Both the position numbers and the translations under genes were made by a program. The notes beneath the pieces are model-generated. The model was not told where the DNA came from. It saw only the letters and a program-made list of their open reading frames with translations, and did not search any database. Shown here one piece after another: positions 48,330 through 58,855 of a stretch of DNA of 64,000 nt (position 1 is the first letter of the stretch; every line of letters begins with the position of its first letter). Origin of the DNA: Isoetes taiwanensis (lineage: Eukaryota > Streptophyta > Lycopodiopsida > Isoetales > Isoetaceae); assembly GCA_021234155.1 (NCBI GenBank), contig JAJEKV010000092.1, positions 2,986,561-3,050,560 on the forward strand. The letters are read 5' to 3'.

Positions 48330-48480
48330 ACGGTAAATTTATACCGAGATGGCTCTAGATCGGTATAAATTTATATCGCCCGTGCTTTCGAACGGTATAA
48401 ATTTATATAAATTTATACCGCGAGCACTTATAAATTTATACCGCGGTACCCGCAAGTGCTCGAGCCGTATAAATTTATAC
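48330..48480. repeat. Palindrome cluster 2 in intron 1
   Basis: Exact or one-mismatch copies of GTATAAATTTATAC lie near 48,363, 48,395 (overlapping a second at 48,405), 48,428 and 48,467, plus a partial at 48,331. Several extend to CGGTATAAATTTATACCG. They lie in the first intron of the methyltransferase gene. One more isolated copy is at 49,099-49,112 in the next intron. Confidence 0.9.
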
Positions 48481-50171
48481 CGTTCGAGAACCATTTTAAA
48501 TTCTTGACGTCTAGTGCTCAACGAATGGTCCCGAACCTTAATATTTTGGTAATATTGTTGTGTTTTCAGCTTAAATGACACAAATGAAGTGTTAATTTAG
48601 TGTGGATTTTATGCCCTTTCATCCTCTTTTTCTACTGTTTTTGTGTTTCAAAAATTCGAAAAAGGTACAGTTTCTTTTGTAAAAATGGTTTTTTTTGCGC
48701 ATTACAGTGGCCCTAAGATCAAGTTTGTACTCGGAGGGTCATCATCAAAGGGTGCACCACCAGAGCCACAGACTTATGAACTAAAGGATCAGACTTGGTA
48801 CGTCCACAGGGGCGCAAGAGAGAGCAAACCCACTGAGGCGTACCTTTACTTGTGCAAACAATCAGGGAAGGGCAAGTTCAAGTCCGATGATTATTACCCT
48901 GCTGGCGAAATTATAAGCCTTGTTGCTACAGAGAACGATGATGAAGTTCTAATGCAGTGCAACCATGACAAGGGTCCCGTCCACTATGTTCTGAATACTA
49001 GAATGCTTAGAATTAGCATGTGCAAGCCTAAAGACGTACACGATTACATTGCGGACAATTACAAGAGCGGCTTCGTAAGTTATTCTTACATGCTTTCCGT
49101 ATAAATTTATACCGTCATTCTCTTAACTTAACCCCTCGCATTACAGGGGACGTAGTAGAAATTTTGATGTCAGTAGTGCTGTGCGACGAAAAAGTGTTGG
49201 TCAAGGGTCTATGGTACCCCCGTACTATCGAAGAGGAAGTAGTAGAGGAAGAGGAAGAGGAAGAGGAAGAGGAGGAACCAGTCGTCACAAAGGGAAAGGG
49301 TAGGAAGTATTCCCTGGTAGAAGATACACAGCCTCCTACCAAGAAAAAGTCTAGAATCACAAAGTCCTTGACTATAGAGGAGTCAGCAGAAGCTCTTCAG
49401 AAGGCTCCAGGAGCAGATATCGTTGTGAAGCCCGCAGATAAGTCGAGTGCTATTCTCAAGCGGGTTAATGAAACCAAACTGCTCAAGCAGACCATTTCTT
49501 TGACACTAAGCACTATTAAGAGGCCACCAAAAAATGAAGATGGGGTCAGAGTGCTTCAGGTCCGAAAGTTGTACGCGGCACATGTGGCTATCCTTAAGCA
49601 AAGAATGAGAAGGAATCCTCATGCCCATGTGTCGCCACTAGTTGTGATGGTGGACAGAAGTCAGTGCAACCAATTAAAAGACTACAAAAAGGCAGATTTT
49701 GAAGATTACACCTATTATGTTCTTGGAGGCACACATAGCTATAAAGCAAGAAAAGAACTTTCAAAAGAAGAAAGCCGTAATGAAGTCTGGAAGAGCGTGG
49801 AAGCACATATCTATGTGGGGGTGACAGACGAAGAGGCAAAAGTCATTGCCGTGAGTCACAATCTCGACAATGACTTCAGACTAAAGATGAGCCTAATAGA
49901 CAAGATTCGCTTCATGCACCGAGAGTACGTGGATTTCAAACAAGTGCATGGAGACGACTTCAAAAAACAAAAGAACAAGCTTCAAGAGCTTCGAGAAGCC
50001 TGTGTGACAGAGTGCTGCCTCAGTTATGATTCGGATAAGAAACCCATTATGGCTGTCAAACAATACGATAACTACTTTCAGCTAGCTTTCAGAGATGGTC
50101 AAGTAAGTAAAAGCTTCAATTCAATCTTTTGTAGTATGTTTAAGCGTGGTTAGAAGCTTGTAATAGCCTAG

Positions 50172-50371
50172 TGATTATAAATTTATACCGCAGTGCGGAC
50201 AGGTATAAATTTATACCGTGCACGGTCATGGATAAATTTATACCGTATAAATTTATATCACACCAGCACGGTATAAATTTATATCATGCCGAGACGGTAT
50301 AAATTTATACCACGGCGCCGTGCACAGTATAAATTTATACCATGGCCGCACTTGTATAAATTTATACCGTG
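50172..50371. repeat. Palindrome cluster 3 in intron 3
   Basis: About eight copies of TATAAATTTATA-centred palindromes lie in 200 bp between exons 3 and 4. Most are flanked by CGG/CCG or other G/C triplets. Spacing is 20-35 bp. Confidence 0.9.
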
Positions 50372-51422
50372 TTGAGTCGCCGTGCCCATCCTCTTACGCC
50401 ATTCAACACTAAACTTCGTTTGAACATTTACAGGTGTGGGATCTTCAAGAGAGAATTTTTTGTATGTTCGAAGATGGGGAGCTCAAAGAACAAGCTAGGG
50501 ACGCAGGAAAGAAACCAAAGAAAGGTGGTGAATCAAAACAAAAAAATATGAGCATTGTACCCTCGACGCCTTGCTTCTGTGGTCTTAAAAGCAAAGAAAA
50601 TATTTGTTCACTTTGTTGGAAAAAGTAGTTGCCAAAGAATTCACATTAGACGAGATGGCCAAGGAAGCTAAAACGTAAGCCTCACTTGCTATGCCAAGTT
50701 TTTTTCTACCTTTTTTTGTCTTACAATACTTTTCCCTCTGCAGTCAGAAAGACATTGTCACTTGCCAGGCCGAGTTAATGAAGCAGCTCAACCTAGAAGA
50801 CTGGGAGGAGTGCAAACTTTTGTACCCAAGTTGCACCACAGACAGTATCATCAGAGAGCACGCAGTTAACTTCAGTGGCTGGGTAAGTTTTGCAAACAAT
50901 ATGTTATGTGTTTGTGCCTTTGTCTTACATTACTCTTACAGAACAAGAAGAAGGGGCTACCAACTGGATTTTTAAACCTGGTTCGTAGGGCCAAAGAAGA
51001 GAGGCAAAGGCTTAAGGCAATTGAACAGGGTAGAGAGGTCGCCACTTCCAGTTTTGACTGTACATATGAGAGATTTACCACATTTGGTCAGGACGTCCAG
51101 TACAGGGTTGTTGAGGGTGATTGTACAAGGCTGGGGACTCTTTTAGACAAGCAAAATTTTACATTATGCATTGCAGATATTCCTTATGGATTTAAAATAA
51201 AGGATAGCGCTTTTGATGAGGAGGCTTTCACTCACGTGCAAGTCCGGGTCTTTCTGGATGGCCTAAAAGAAGTCACGACATCCCGAAAACCGAGGGTCAT
51301 CATTTTTCATTCCGACCTTCGAGACGATGTCGGTGCTTAAACCTATGGGAGCGGCCTCATACGCCCGGTTTAAAGCGTTTGGTAAGCTTCACAATTAACG
51401 CTTTTTGTTTTACGGTAACTCC

Positions 51423-51585
51423 ACTGTATAAATTTATACCACATCTGTCTTAAGGTTTAAATTTTAAAGGCTGGAACAACCGCGGTATAAATTTATACAG
51501 CAAGGCAATGTCTGTTCAAATTTATACGGCTTGCCGCCGTGGTATAAATTTATACAGCAAGGCAACCGTCGTATAAGTTTATACC
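51423..51585. repeat. Palindrome cluster 4 in intron 6
   Basis: Five copies (some with one mismatch, such as GTATAAGTTTATAC) lie between the exon with DIPY and the exon with the SAM loop. Confidence 0.9.
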
Positions 51586-52429
51586 GCCACACTACCGGGC
51601 TAACTTATTTTCCTTGTTTTCTTTTTACTAATTTCTAATTGCTGTTTTGCTTGGCAGGCTTAAAACAAACGTCAAAGGTCATGGTGGTGGTCCGCGCTTA
51701 GTGAGCTGTTTCGAGCATTTTCATATAGGTTTTTACAGCGCGGACACCAAAAAAACCATGATTCATTTTAACACGCAGAATGAGAAGACTCCTCCCTGCA
51801 ATGCATTTCAGTTCCCAAATTGTTCTGCGAAATTAAAGAGACCCACAAATGGCGACAAAGCGCCGTGGTGTCCCATTATCGGGGCCACGCCGCTTATTAA
51901 TAATTTGGTACGGTGGTTTTCTTGCCACGAGATCGGATCTTAGATGCCTTTTGGATCGGGCACCACGGCCAGTTTTGCCCTTAAAGCGCGGGCGCAATGT
52001 CGCCTCGGTCGACATAGACCCGGATAAAGTAAGTTTCATCGGGACCGGATAAGCTCTTGTGAATCCTTTCCCGATGAAAATGAGGAACTGGAGCAAAGAA
52101 CGGTGCTAGCGATGCTAAGGGCACTTACACGTAACATCGCTTCAAGAGTCGAACATGAACCTCCTTCTCGATCATGCCGTTTGCTTTCAATGCGGAAAAA
52201 GCGGCCGATGGCGCCGTTTTGGCGCGCCAGCTTGGTCGGCTAGGGTAGCGGCCATACCGCCCTCAGAGATCAACACGCCCAATGCAGCGGTGGATCGTGA
52301 AGACACAATCGAACTCCCCGAACGGCTAGCGGGGCCATGTATAATCGCTTCATCGAAAACGAGAGAAAAAGATCTGGCTGGTTTGGGGCAAATGGTTTTC
52401 TTTTTTTAGGTGGCGAGTCTTGTAGCATT

Positions 52430-53354
52430 TTCCTCTAACGAGGTAAGTTCTTTGGTGCTTTTTGCGCTATGTCATACGACATGCTTGAAATGGTAGATCC
52501 ATCCGAAGATAGATCCATTTGGAAGCTGGCCTATAAGGCTAAGAACGAGACTACAGGACTAGATAAAGATTATTATTTGCATTTCATATTCAATAGGGAT
52601 ATCACAATCTGGCTTTGATGGAAGAATTTTAGATATGGCTCCTTTTTTCCGCTCTTCCTTGCTAGCGGGAAGATCTGATTATACAAATGATAAATCGGAA
52701 GATATATTTTGTCTCAGCATGGATTTGCGTGTTTGTCCGGGGTTATTAATTTATGTTGAAGCGGCGAGACAATACATGGTATGATAGTTTGATATATTGA
52801 TGGAATTTATTAGCATCTTCATTATTTTTCAAGTAATCGTTGCGGCTTGAAGAAAAACCACCAAGTTGAAGCTTGAGTATAATTTGGTAATCGATGCCAA
52901 ATTTACCTTACCAATTTATTGGATAAGGTTTGCTCAAATGTAATTTGGTGCACCGATGCCAAATTCACATTATCATCTCCAATTCATTGGACTTAGTTTG
53001 CTCAAATATCGCAACGTTTGAGTGAATGCTAAATCAGTCTTGATATGCCCGAATTTCTTCCTAATTGTCTACTTTCATACATATATGAGTCCGGGCCTTT
53101 CTTCCTACTTCGGTTCTTACACCACCGCACTTTCCTCGAATAAGATTTATCATTTCCAGTGCCTTATGGCTACTTCGGATTATCTTGTATAAGTTGGTTA
53201 CTATGCGGATGGATTCAATAAGTTTTCTGCATGTAGAGGATGAAGATGTTTGAGATTACTCCTGTAGTAATCCTCTGCAAGCAGCAAGACATTGTAATTT
53301 TTATTTATTATATATAAAATATAAAAATCGTTCTCTCAAAAAAAAAAAAAAAAA
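52430..53354 (+). mobile_element. Probable poly(A)-ended retroposon inside the methyltransferase gene
   Basis: The sequence between about 52,430 and 53,336 has no coding match to the flanking methyltransferase gene. It ends ...TATATAAAATATAAAAATCG TTCTCTC followed by 18 A (53,337-53,354), typical of a non-LTR retrotransposon 3' end. The gene resumes at a CAG acceptor at 53,361. A degenerate ~65-bp repeat (GATGCCAAATT... GTTTGCTCAAAT) lies at about 52,890-53,010. The 5' edge is a guess, and no target duplication could be fixed. Confidence 0.5.
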
Positions 53355-54044
53355 CTTACACAGAAATCCAGCCTCCACTTACAGGAAGAAGAGATGAGGA
53401 GGTGGAGTTTGTCGACTTAGAGCCTGTGGTGCCCGAGCTAGAGAAACAGCCTGTACCTGTGCCATTGGAATCAGAAGCAGGCGTCTCTGCTATCATACCC
53501 TCACAAGAGTCAGATCCTAAGGGGTACGAGAGTCCTGTGGACTGGGAAGAACCACCTCCTCCACCAGTTGTAGTCAAGATTACAAACTAACTTTCATTGT
53601 AAACTATGTGCTAAGAAATATAACATATTTTGATGATGATTTTTAATCTGAAAGCTTTGTCTCTTCAACAGTGCTTAATTAGAGCAACTCTTTCTTGCTC
53701 CATGATTTCACACTCTTTGTCTTCCCTATGTTTAATTTTCTTAGTACTTATATTAAGCTTGCAAAAAGACAAACTGTATTTCCTTCTATTTTCAGCAATA
53801 AATACTTATTCAGCTTTTAAATTTAATGTCACCCTCCTCAAAACAAGCTTTTTTTTTTTGCCCTCTTTAAAACATGAAAAGGCTTCAAAAATGTTGCTTT
53901 TTTGGGGGTATTTCGAATGCTAATTGCTTAACAATCTATTTTGCTCCCTATTTTGTCTGTTTTTTTCAAGTTTCCAATTTTTATAAAGGAATCTTTCAAA
54001 CGCACTTCTTAAATAAGTGCGTTTCATTTTAAACCTTGTTAGTT

Positions 54045-54268
54045 GTAATTTTTGTTTGATCCTAATATTTTTTCCCCAGCAATAAGAAGTTTGGGGGCGA
54101 CACGTGCAGCAAAAAAATTGGGGGCGACACGTGTCTTTAAAAAATAATAATGAAAAAAAAAAGAAGTGACGTCCTTTTCTTGCTCTGCAAGGAATCCGGC
54201 CCTGCAGAGCAAGCAATCCAGCCCTGCTCAGTTCTGGCCCTGCTCAATATGCGGAATTATGTGATAGA
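54045..54268. other. Short spacer between the large transposon and the copia element
   Basis: It contains two copies of TTGGGGGCGACACGTG (about 54,090 and 54,118) and inverted TGCTCTGCA/CTGCAGAGCA motifs. No gene. Confidence 0.6.
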
Positions 54269-54492
54269 TGTTGATCAAATGAAGTCATCTTGACACGTGG
54301 CACCCACAAAACCGTCACCTTCTCGGTGCAACAATCTTAGGAGAAACTCTAGGAGAAACTCTAGGAGAAACTCTTGCATGTTACTGTTTTCAGTATTGCT
54401 GTTTTGGTATTAAAGGATCCTTTCGATCCTCTCTTTGTACTCAGTTCTGGCATTCAATAGAATCTGTCGCCTTGCTATTCACCTGGGTTACA
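54269..54492 (+). repeat. Copia 5' LTR
   Basis: It starts TGTTGATCAAATGAAGTC and ends CTGGGTTACA. It contains three AGGAGAAACTCT-type units where the 3' LTR has one. Confidence 0.97.
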
Positions 54493-54504
54493 TGGTATCA
54501 GAGC
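54493..54504 (+). promoter_or_regulatory. Primer binding site (initiator tRNA-Met)
   Basis: TGGTATCAGAGC, complementary to the 3' end of plant tRNA-iMet, lies directly after the 5' LTR as in most plant copia elements. Confidence 0.95.
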
Positions 54505-54535
54505 ACAGGTGATATCTTCAAGATCTATAGGTAAG

Positions 54536-57500
54536 ATGGATTCTAGCTCTTCCTCTACAATCGCCCCTGCCGCTGTCCAAACCCCTGCATCGCCTGATCT
54601 CCTTGACCCCATCAAAGGCTTGGAGAAATTTGGAATCGAGAGGTTCAAAGGGGATGATTTTCGCATGTGGAAATATCAAATCTCCACTTATTTCATGGCA
54701 GCAGGCTTATGGGAGGTGATAAACGGCACTGCTGCACGACCTGGCGGTGAAAATATGAGCCCTGATGCATTACGAAAATGGATTGCCAAAGACTCTAGAG
54801 CACACTCAGTTCTGATCAGCAGCATCCATCCCTCTATCTTGCACAGGCTCAAGGTTTCCAACTCTGCTCATGAGTGCTGGAGCAAATTACTCCGCATGTG
54901 CGAAGAGAAATCTGTAGCCGCTCAAGTGATGCTAAGGCACAAACTCTATGCCACCAGGCTTGGTGATGGAGAATCCATGAGTGCCCATATTGCTAAAATG
55001 CGCAGCATCATGGACCAACTTGATGAGTCTGGTCCAATCAAACTTTGTGGAAACTGCTCTGCCTATGCTGAGCAGCACAATTATCTTGCCCTTTTGTCCA
55101 GCCTTCCTCCAGCATACGAAAATTTGGTTGTGGTTCTTTCAAACCACCAAGGCACTCTGGTTTGGGAGGAGGTTAGTGCCCGGCTGCTGCAAGAAGAGGC
55201 CCGGATTCAGCAAAATGGAGCCACTGAAACTCAGATGGCTCTCTTCTCTGGCATGCGTCCCAAAGCCGAGAACAAGACAAATGATGGACACAAACCCAAT
55301 GCGGGAAAAGTCAGGCCCAAATGTGATTATTGCAAACGCAAAGGGCATCTCAAGGAGGGATGCTGGAAGCTGATTGCTGATCAAGCAAATGGGAAACTGC
55401 CCACTGCAAATTGCACCACTGATGAAGTTCAGCCTGTTCAGCCAGCTCATGCCTTCATGACCATTCACACCTCCTATTCTGATCTAGATGTATGGTGGTT
55501 GGACACTGCTGCATCCAACCATATGACTGGATGCAAAAATTTCTTTGTCAAGATGCAAGCATTACCCCAGTTGCATATTGTCACCACCAGCAATGGAAGC
55601 AAGTTGCAGTCTCAATATGGTGATGTAAGTATCAAGATTGCTCCTCAGAAATTTCTTACCCTTTCAAATGTTCTTTATGTTCCAGGACTGGACCATAACC
55701 TTGTTTGCATTGGGCAAATTGCTGATCTTGGTTTATCCATCACATTTGATCGCACTCAGGCCATTATTACCAAAGAAGCTGAAACCATTGCTTTTGGGAT
55801 GCGGTTTGGCAATATTTACAAGTTGCATACATCATCTAATGAGCTAGCTCTTCATACTCAAGCAACATCCATGGGCTCTCTTTGGCATCAGCGCCTTGGG
55901 CATGCTGGCTTTGATTGCCTTCAACATACAACATCTCTCAATGCTGCCACTGGCCTCCCTGCTACATTTCAGCAGGAGCCTTGTGAAATTTGTCACCTTG
56001 GCAAGCAACACAAGCTCCCTTTTCCGCTCTCTGAAAATCGGGCATCATCCCCAGCATTGCGCATTCATTCTGATGTTTCTGGTCTTCATCGTCCCACAAA
56101 AAGTGGCTTCACCTATTTTCTGACATTTATTGATGATTATTCGCGGTTTGTCACAGTCTACTTCCTCAAACACAAAAGTGAGGTATTTGGTTTTTTCCAG
56201 CAATTTGTTGCTTTGGTCCGCACTCAACTTGACAAACCAGTCAAAGCTCTTATGAGCGACAATGGTGGAGAATACTGCTCCAATGCCTTCAAACTCTTTT
56301 GTGCAAGTCAAGGCATTGAACATCGGACTATCATTCCTGGAGACTCTGAGCAAAATGGACTTGCTGAACGCATGAACCGGACACTCAAGGATATGGCTCG
56401 CTGTCTCTTAATTCAAGCCCAACTTCCATTGCAATTTTGGCTGAAGCCCTTAGTACAACAGTGTATCTCAGAAATCGCATTGCATCTCGCAAAGCTCAAA
56501 AGACTCCTCTTGAGATGTGGAATGGAACTCGCCCTAACCTCGCTCATGTTCGAGTTTTTGGATGTTTGGCCTTTGCTCTTCAGCGCCATCGAGCAGGAAC
56601 TTTTGCACCACGCAGCTTACGCACCATTTTCGTTGGTTATTCCATCACTCAGAAGGGATATAAGCTCTTGGACCCGTGCACTGGCAAATTCTTCTTTAGC
56701 AGGCATGTTCATTTCATGGAAGATCGCTTGGGATCTGCTCTCCTTTCTCCTGCACTTTTACCTGCAGACCTCATTAGTCTTCCAACAATCATCTCCTCTG
56801 ATGACATTGATCAAATTCCTGCTGCTGCCACTGCCTCCACTCCTGCAGACGTTGCCCTTGGATCATCTCCTTCTGCCACATCAGCCTCACCTGGCCTGCT
56901 CCTTCTCTGGTTCCACTTGTGGATTCTTCCCAGCCTCGGAGATCTGCTCGCACTTGGAAGCCCACAGCCAAGATGCTCACGTATCACCAAGCTGCCTTCA
57001 ATGTGCATGATCCCACTGTTCCTGCCACTTACAAGCAAGCTTGTTCTGATGTTCATGCAGCCCAATGGCATGCCGCAATGGATGAGGAAATGGCAGCTCT
57101 CCGCCGTAATCACGTGTGGTCCCTTTGTGCACTTCCTGCAGGACGGCAGCCTGTTACTTCGAAATGGCTTTACAAGATCAAGATGCGTGCTGATGGATCC
57201 CTTGATCGATTCAAAGCTCGCCTGGTTGCTCGCGGCTTCTCTCAGGTTGAAGGTGTTGATTTCCATGAGACCTTCTCTCCCGTGGTGAAAATGACTTCCA
57301 TTCGGATCCTTCTTGCTTTAGCAGCAGCTCATGATATGGAGATCCATCAAATGGACGTGCAAGCTGCATTCTTGTATGGTGATCTTTCAGAGGAAGTTTA
57401 CTTGCAGCAGCCTGAAGGCTACATTCAGCCCGGCGAGGAGCATTTGGTCTGGAGACTTCACAAGGCCCTGTATGGCTTGCGACAGGCACCCCGAGCTTGG

Positions 57501-58655
57501 TATGAAAAAATGCACAACTTCTTACTTCAATTGGGCTTCAGCAGTGGTTTTGCAGACACCAACCTTTATGTCCTCAAGCAGGATGCTGCCTTCACTCTTT
57601 TGGGCCTTTACATTGATGATACTATCATCGTCACTAACTCTCTTGCAGTGCTCTCTCGCATCAAGCAATCTTTGGCTGCACACTTCATGATGCATGACCT
57701 CCAAGAAATTCGGAGTTGCCTTGGCCTGCGCATCACACGAGATCGCTCTTAGCGCATCCTCTGGCTTGATCAAGAGAAATATAGCTTGGCTATTCTCCAC
57801 AAGTTCAATATGCATGACTGTCATGGCATCTCCACTCCCATGGACGTTGGTCTAAAACTGTCTACTGCTGATTCCCCACAGACCCCAGCTGACCATGCTG
57901 CTATGGCTCCCATCCCATATCGCAATGCATTAGGTTGCCTCAATTATCTCATGATCTGCACTCGTCCTGACCTTGGCTTTGTCGTCAGTCTCTTGAGCCG
58001 CTTCATGGCCAATCCTGGTCTCCCTCATTGGCATGCTCTCAAACGTGTTTTGCGTTATCTTCGAGCCACTGCCCACTTTGGCCTTCAGTTTGGACCTCCT
58101 TCCTCTACCCAGGATCTCTTTCTTGGTTACACTGATGCTGACTATGCCGGTGAAGAGGAGGCTAAATCAACCTCTGGTTATTATTTTTTTCTTCAATGAG
58201 GGTATCATCAGCTGGAGCTCCAAGAAGCAACATGTCACTGCTCAATCCACTATGGAAGCGGAGTATATTGCTGCCTGCGAGGCAGCCAAAGAAGCTGCTT
58301 GGCTTCAGAAAATTGCCCTGGACCTTCACCTTCAGCAGGAGCTGCCTCTCACTCTTTACTGTGACAGCCAAAGTGCAATTGCCTTGGCTAAAGATCCCAG
58401 GTTTCATCCCAAGTCCAAGCATCTGAAAGTGCGGTTTTATTATCTGAAAGAACAAGTTCATGATGGTCACCTGGTTATGCCTTACTGTAACACTCATGAC
58501 ATGGTGGCAGATCTTCTCACTAAGCCTCTGCATACTTCCAAATTTCAGCACCATCGCACTCAACTTCGTGTTCTTCCTCGAGGTTCAGCTCAAGCAGGAG
58601 GTACAGAAGATCTTGTGAGCACCACCTCTTCAGACTCCTTCAAGCAGGAGTGTTG
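54536..58655 (+). pseudogene. Copia gag-pol polyprotein with frameshifts and a stop
   Basis: Start MDSSSSSTIAPAA at 54,536. Domains: Gag (UBN2-type, FKGDDFRMWKYQISTYFMAA), zinc knuckle CDYCKRKGHLKEGC, protease WWLDTAASNHMTG, and the GAG-pre-integrase box LWHQRLGHAGF...CEICHLGKQH. Integrase carries its D,D,E residues in HSDVSG, SDNGGEY and NGLAERMNRT. Reverse transcriptase has MDVQAAFLYGDL and LYIDDTII, and RNase H has DADYAG and TAQSTMEAEYIAACEAAKEA. Defects: a one-base loss near 56,440 (after LPLQFW), a shift near 56,905, an in-frame TAG near 57,750 and a shift in a T-run near 58,190. An active-site set is present for every domain, but no continuous polyprotein can be made. The tail ends just inside the 3' LTR. 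Confidence 0.95.
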
Positions 58656-58850
58656 ATCAAATGAAGTCGTCTTGACACGTGGCACCCACAAAACCGTCAC
58701 CTTCTCGGTGCAACAATCTTAGGAGAAACTCTTGCATATTACTGTTTTCAGTATTGCTGTTTTGGTATTAAAGGATCCTTTCGATCCTCTCTTTGTACTC
58801 AGTTCTGGCATTCAATAGAATCTGTCGCCTTGCTATTCACCTGGGTTACA
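58651..58850 (+). repeat. Copia 3' LTR
   Basis: Partner of the 5' LTR, 200 bp, followed by the ATAGA target duplication. Confidence 0.97.
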
Positions 58851-58855
58851 ATAGA

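Larger units (their letters stand above)
48258..53590 (+). pseudogene. Transposon gene: ParB-like domain plus permuted DNA N4/N6 methyltransferase
   Basis: The start is ATGGCCAC at 48,258-48,265 with a GTAAGT donor. Exon 2 is 48,708-49,074 (GPKIKFVLGGSSSKG..., unidentified domain). Exon 3 is 49,147-50,102: a Glu run, then a ParB-like segment with YYVLGGTHSYKARKEL, VTDEEAKVIAVSHNLDNDFR and LIDKIRFMHREY. Exon 4 is 50,434-50,674, exon 5 is 50,744-50,882 (KDIVTCQAELMKQLN). Exon 6 is 50,942-51,381 and holds VVEGDCTRLGTLL and the catalytic tetrad DIPY (IADIPYGFKIKD). Exon 7 is 51,658-52,028, with GHGGGPRLVSCFEHF, a degraded GTT-type SAM loop and LKRGRNVASVDIDPDK. A last exon is 53,364-53,590. The catalytic motif preceding the SAM loop marks a permuted (beta-class) DNA amino-methyltransferase. 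Introns have good GT-AG ends. Single-base shifts near 49,147, 50,620, 51,320 and 51,960 and an insertion before the last exon break the frame, so this copy is probably dead. Confidence 0.75.
44333..54040. mobile_element. 9.7 kb DNA transposon: DUF7869-type protein plus ParB/DNA methyltransferase
   Basis: The termini are inverted repeats of 30 bp with one mismatch: AACAAAGTTTAAAATGAAAC at 44,333 onward and the complement of AACAAGGTTTAAAATGAAAC ending at 54,040. Both continue with GCACTTATTT. They are flanked by AGTT direct repeats (44,329-44,332 and 54,041-54,044), which I read as a 4-bp target duplication. Subterminal regions share GGAATCTTT/GAAAGATTCC and ACGCACTTC motifs. Inside are two divergent genes: a DUF7869-type protein on the minus strand (44,885-47,880) and a spliced gene with ParB-like and DNA methyltransferase domains on the plus strand (48,258-53,590). 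Four clusters carry the 14-bp palindrome GTATAAATTTATAC. A poly(A)-tailed insertion ends at 53,354. Frameshifts in both genes indicate a decayed autonomous element. Confidence 0.85.
54269..58850 (+). mobile_element. Ty1/copia LTR retrotransposon, full-length, broken reading frame
   Basis: It has LTRs of 224 bp (54,269-54,492) and 200 bp (58,651-58,850), each TG...CA. A 5-bp target duplication ATAGA lies at 54,264-54,268 and 58,851-58,855. The LTRs differ by two substitutions plus two extra 12-bp units (TCTAGGAGAAAC) in the left one, so insertion is fairly recent. A tRNA-iMet primer binding site follows the left LTR, and a purine-rich tract (AAGCAGGAG) precedes the right LTR. The gag-pol order protease, integrase, reverse transcriptase, RNase H is copia type. 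Confidence 0.97.

Noticed and set aside
49164-49360. Poly-Ser ORF on the minus strand
   Set aside because: Shadow of the plus-strand glutamate run in exon 3.
47905-51585. Regularly spaced short repeats resembling a CRISPR array
   Set aside because: The repeats are AT palindromes of only 14 bp with variable spacing, located in promoter and introns of a eukaryotic transposon; no cas genes.
48258-53590. Bacterial contamination as the source of the ParB/methyltransferase sequence
   Set aside because: The coding pieces are split by GT-AG introns, base composition matches the surroundings, and the unit lies within TIRs in plant DNA.
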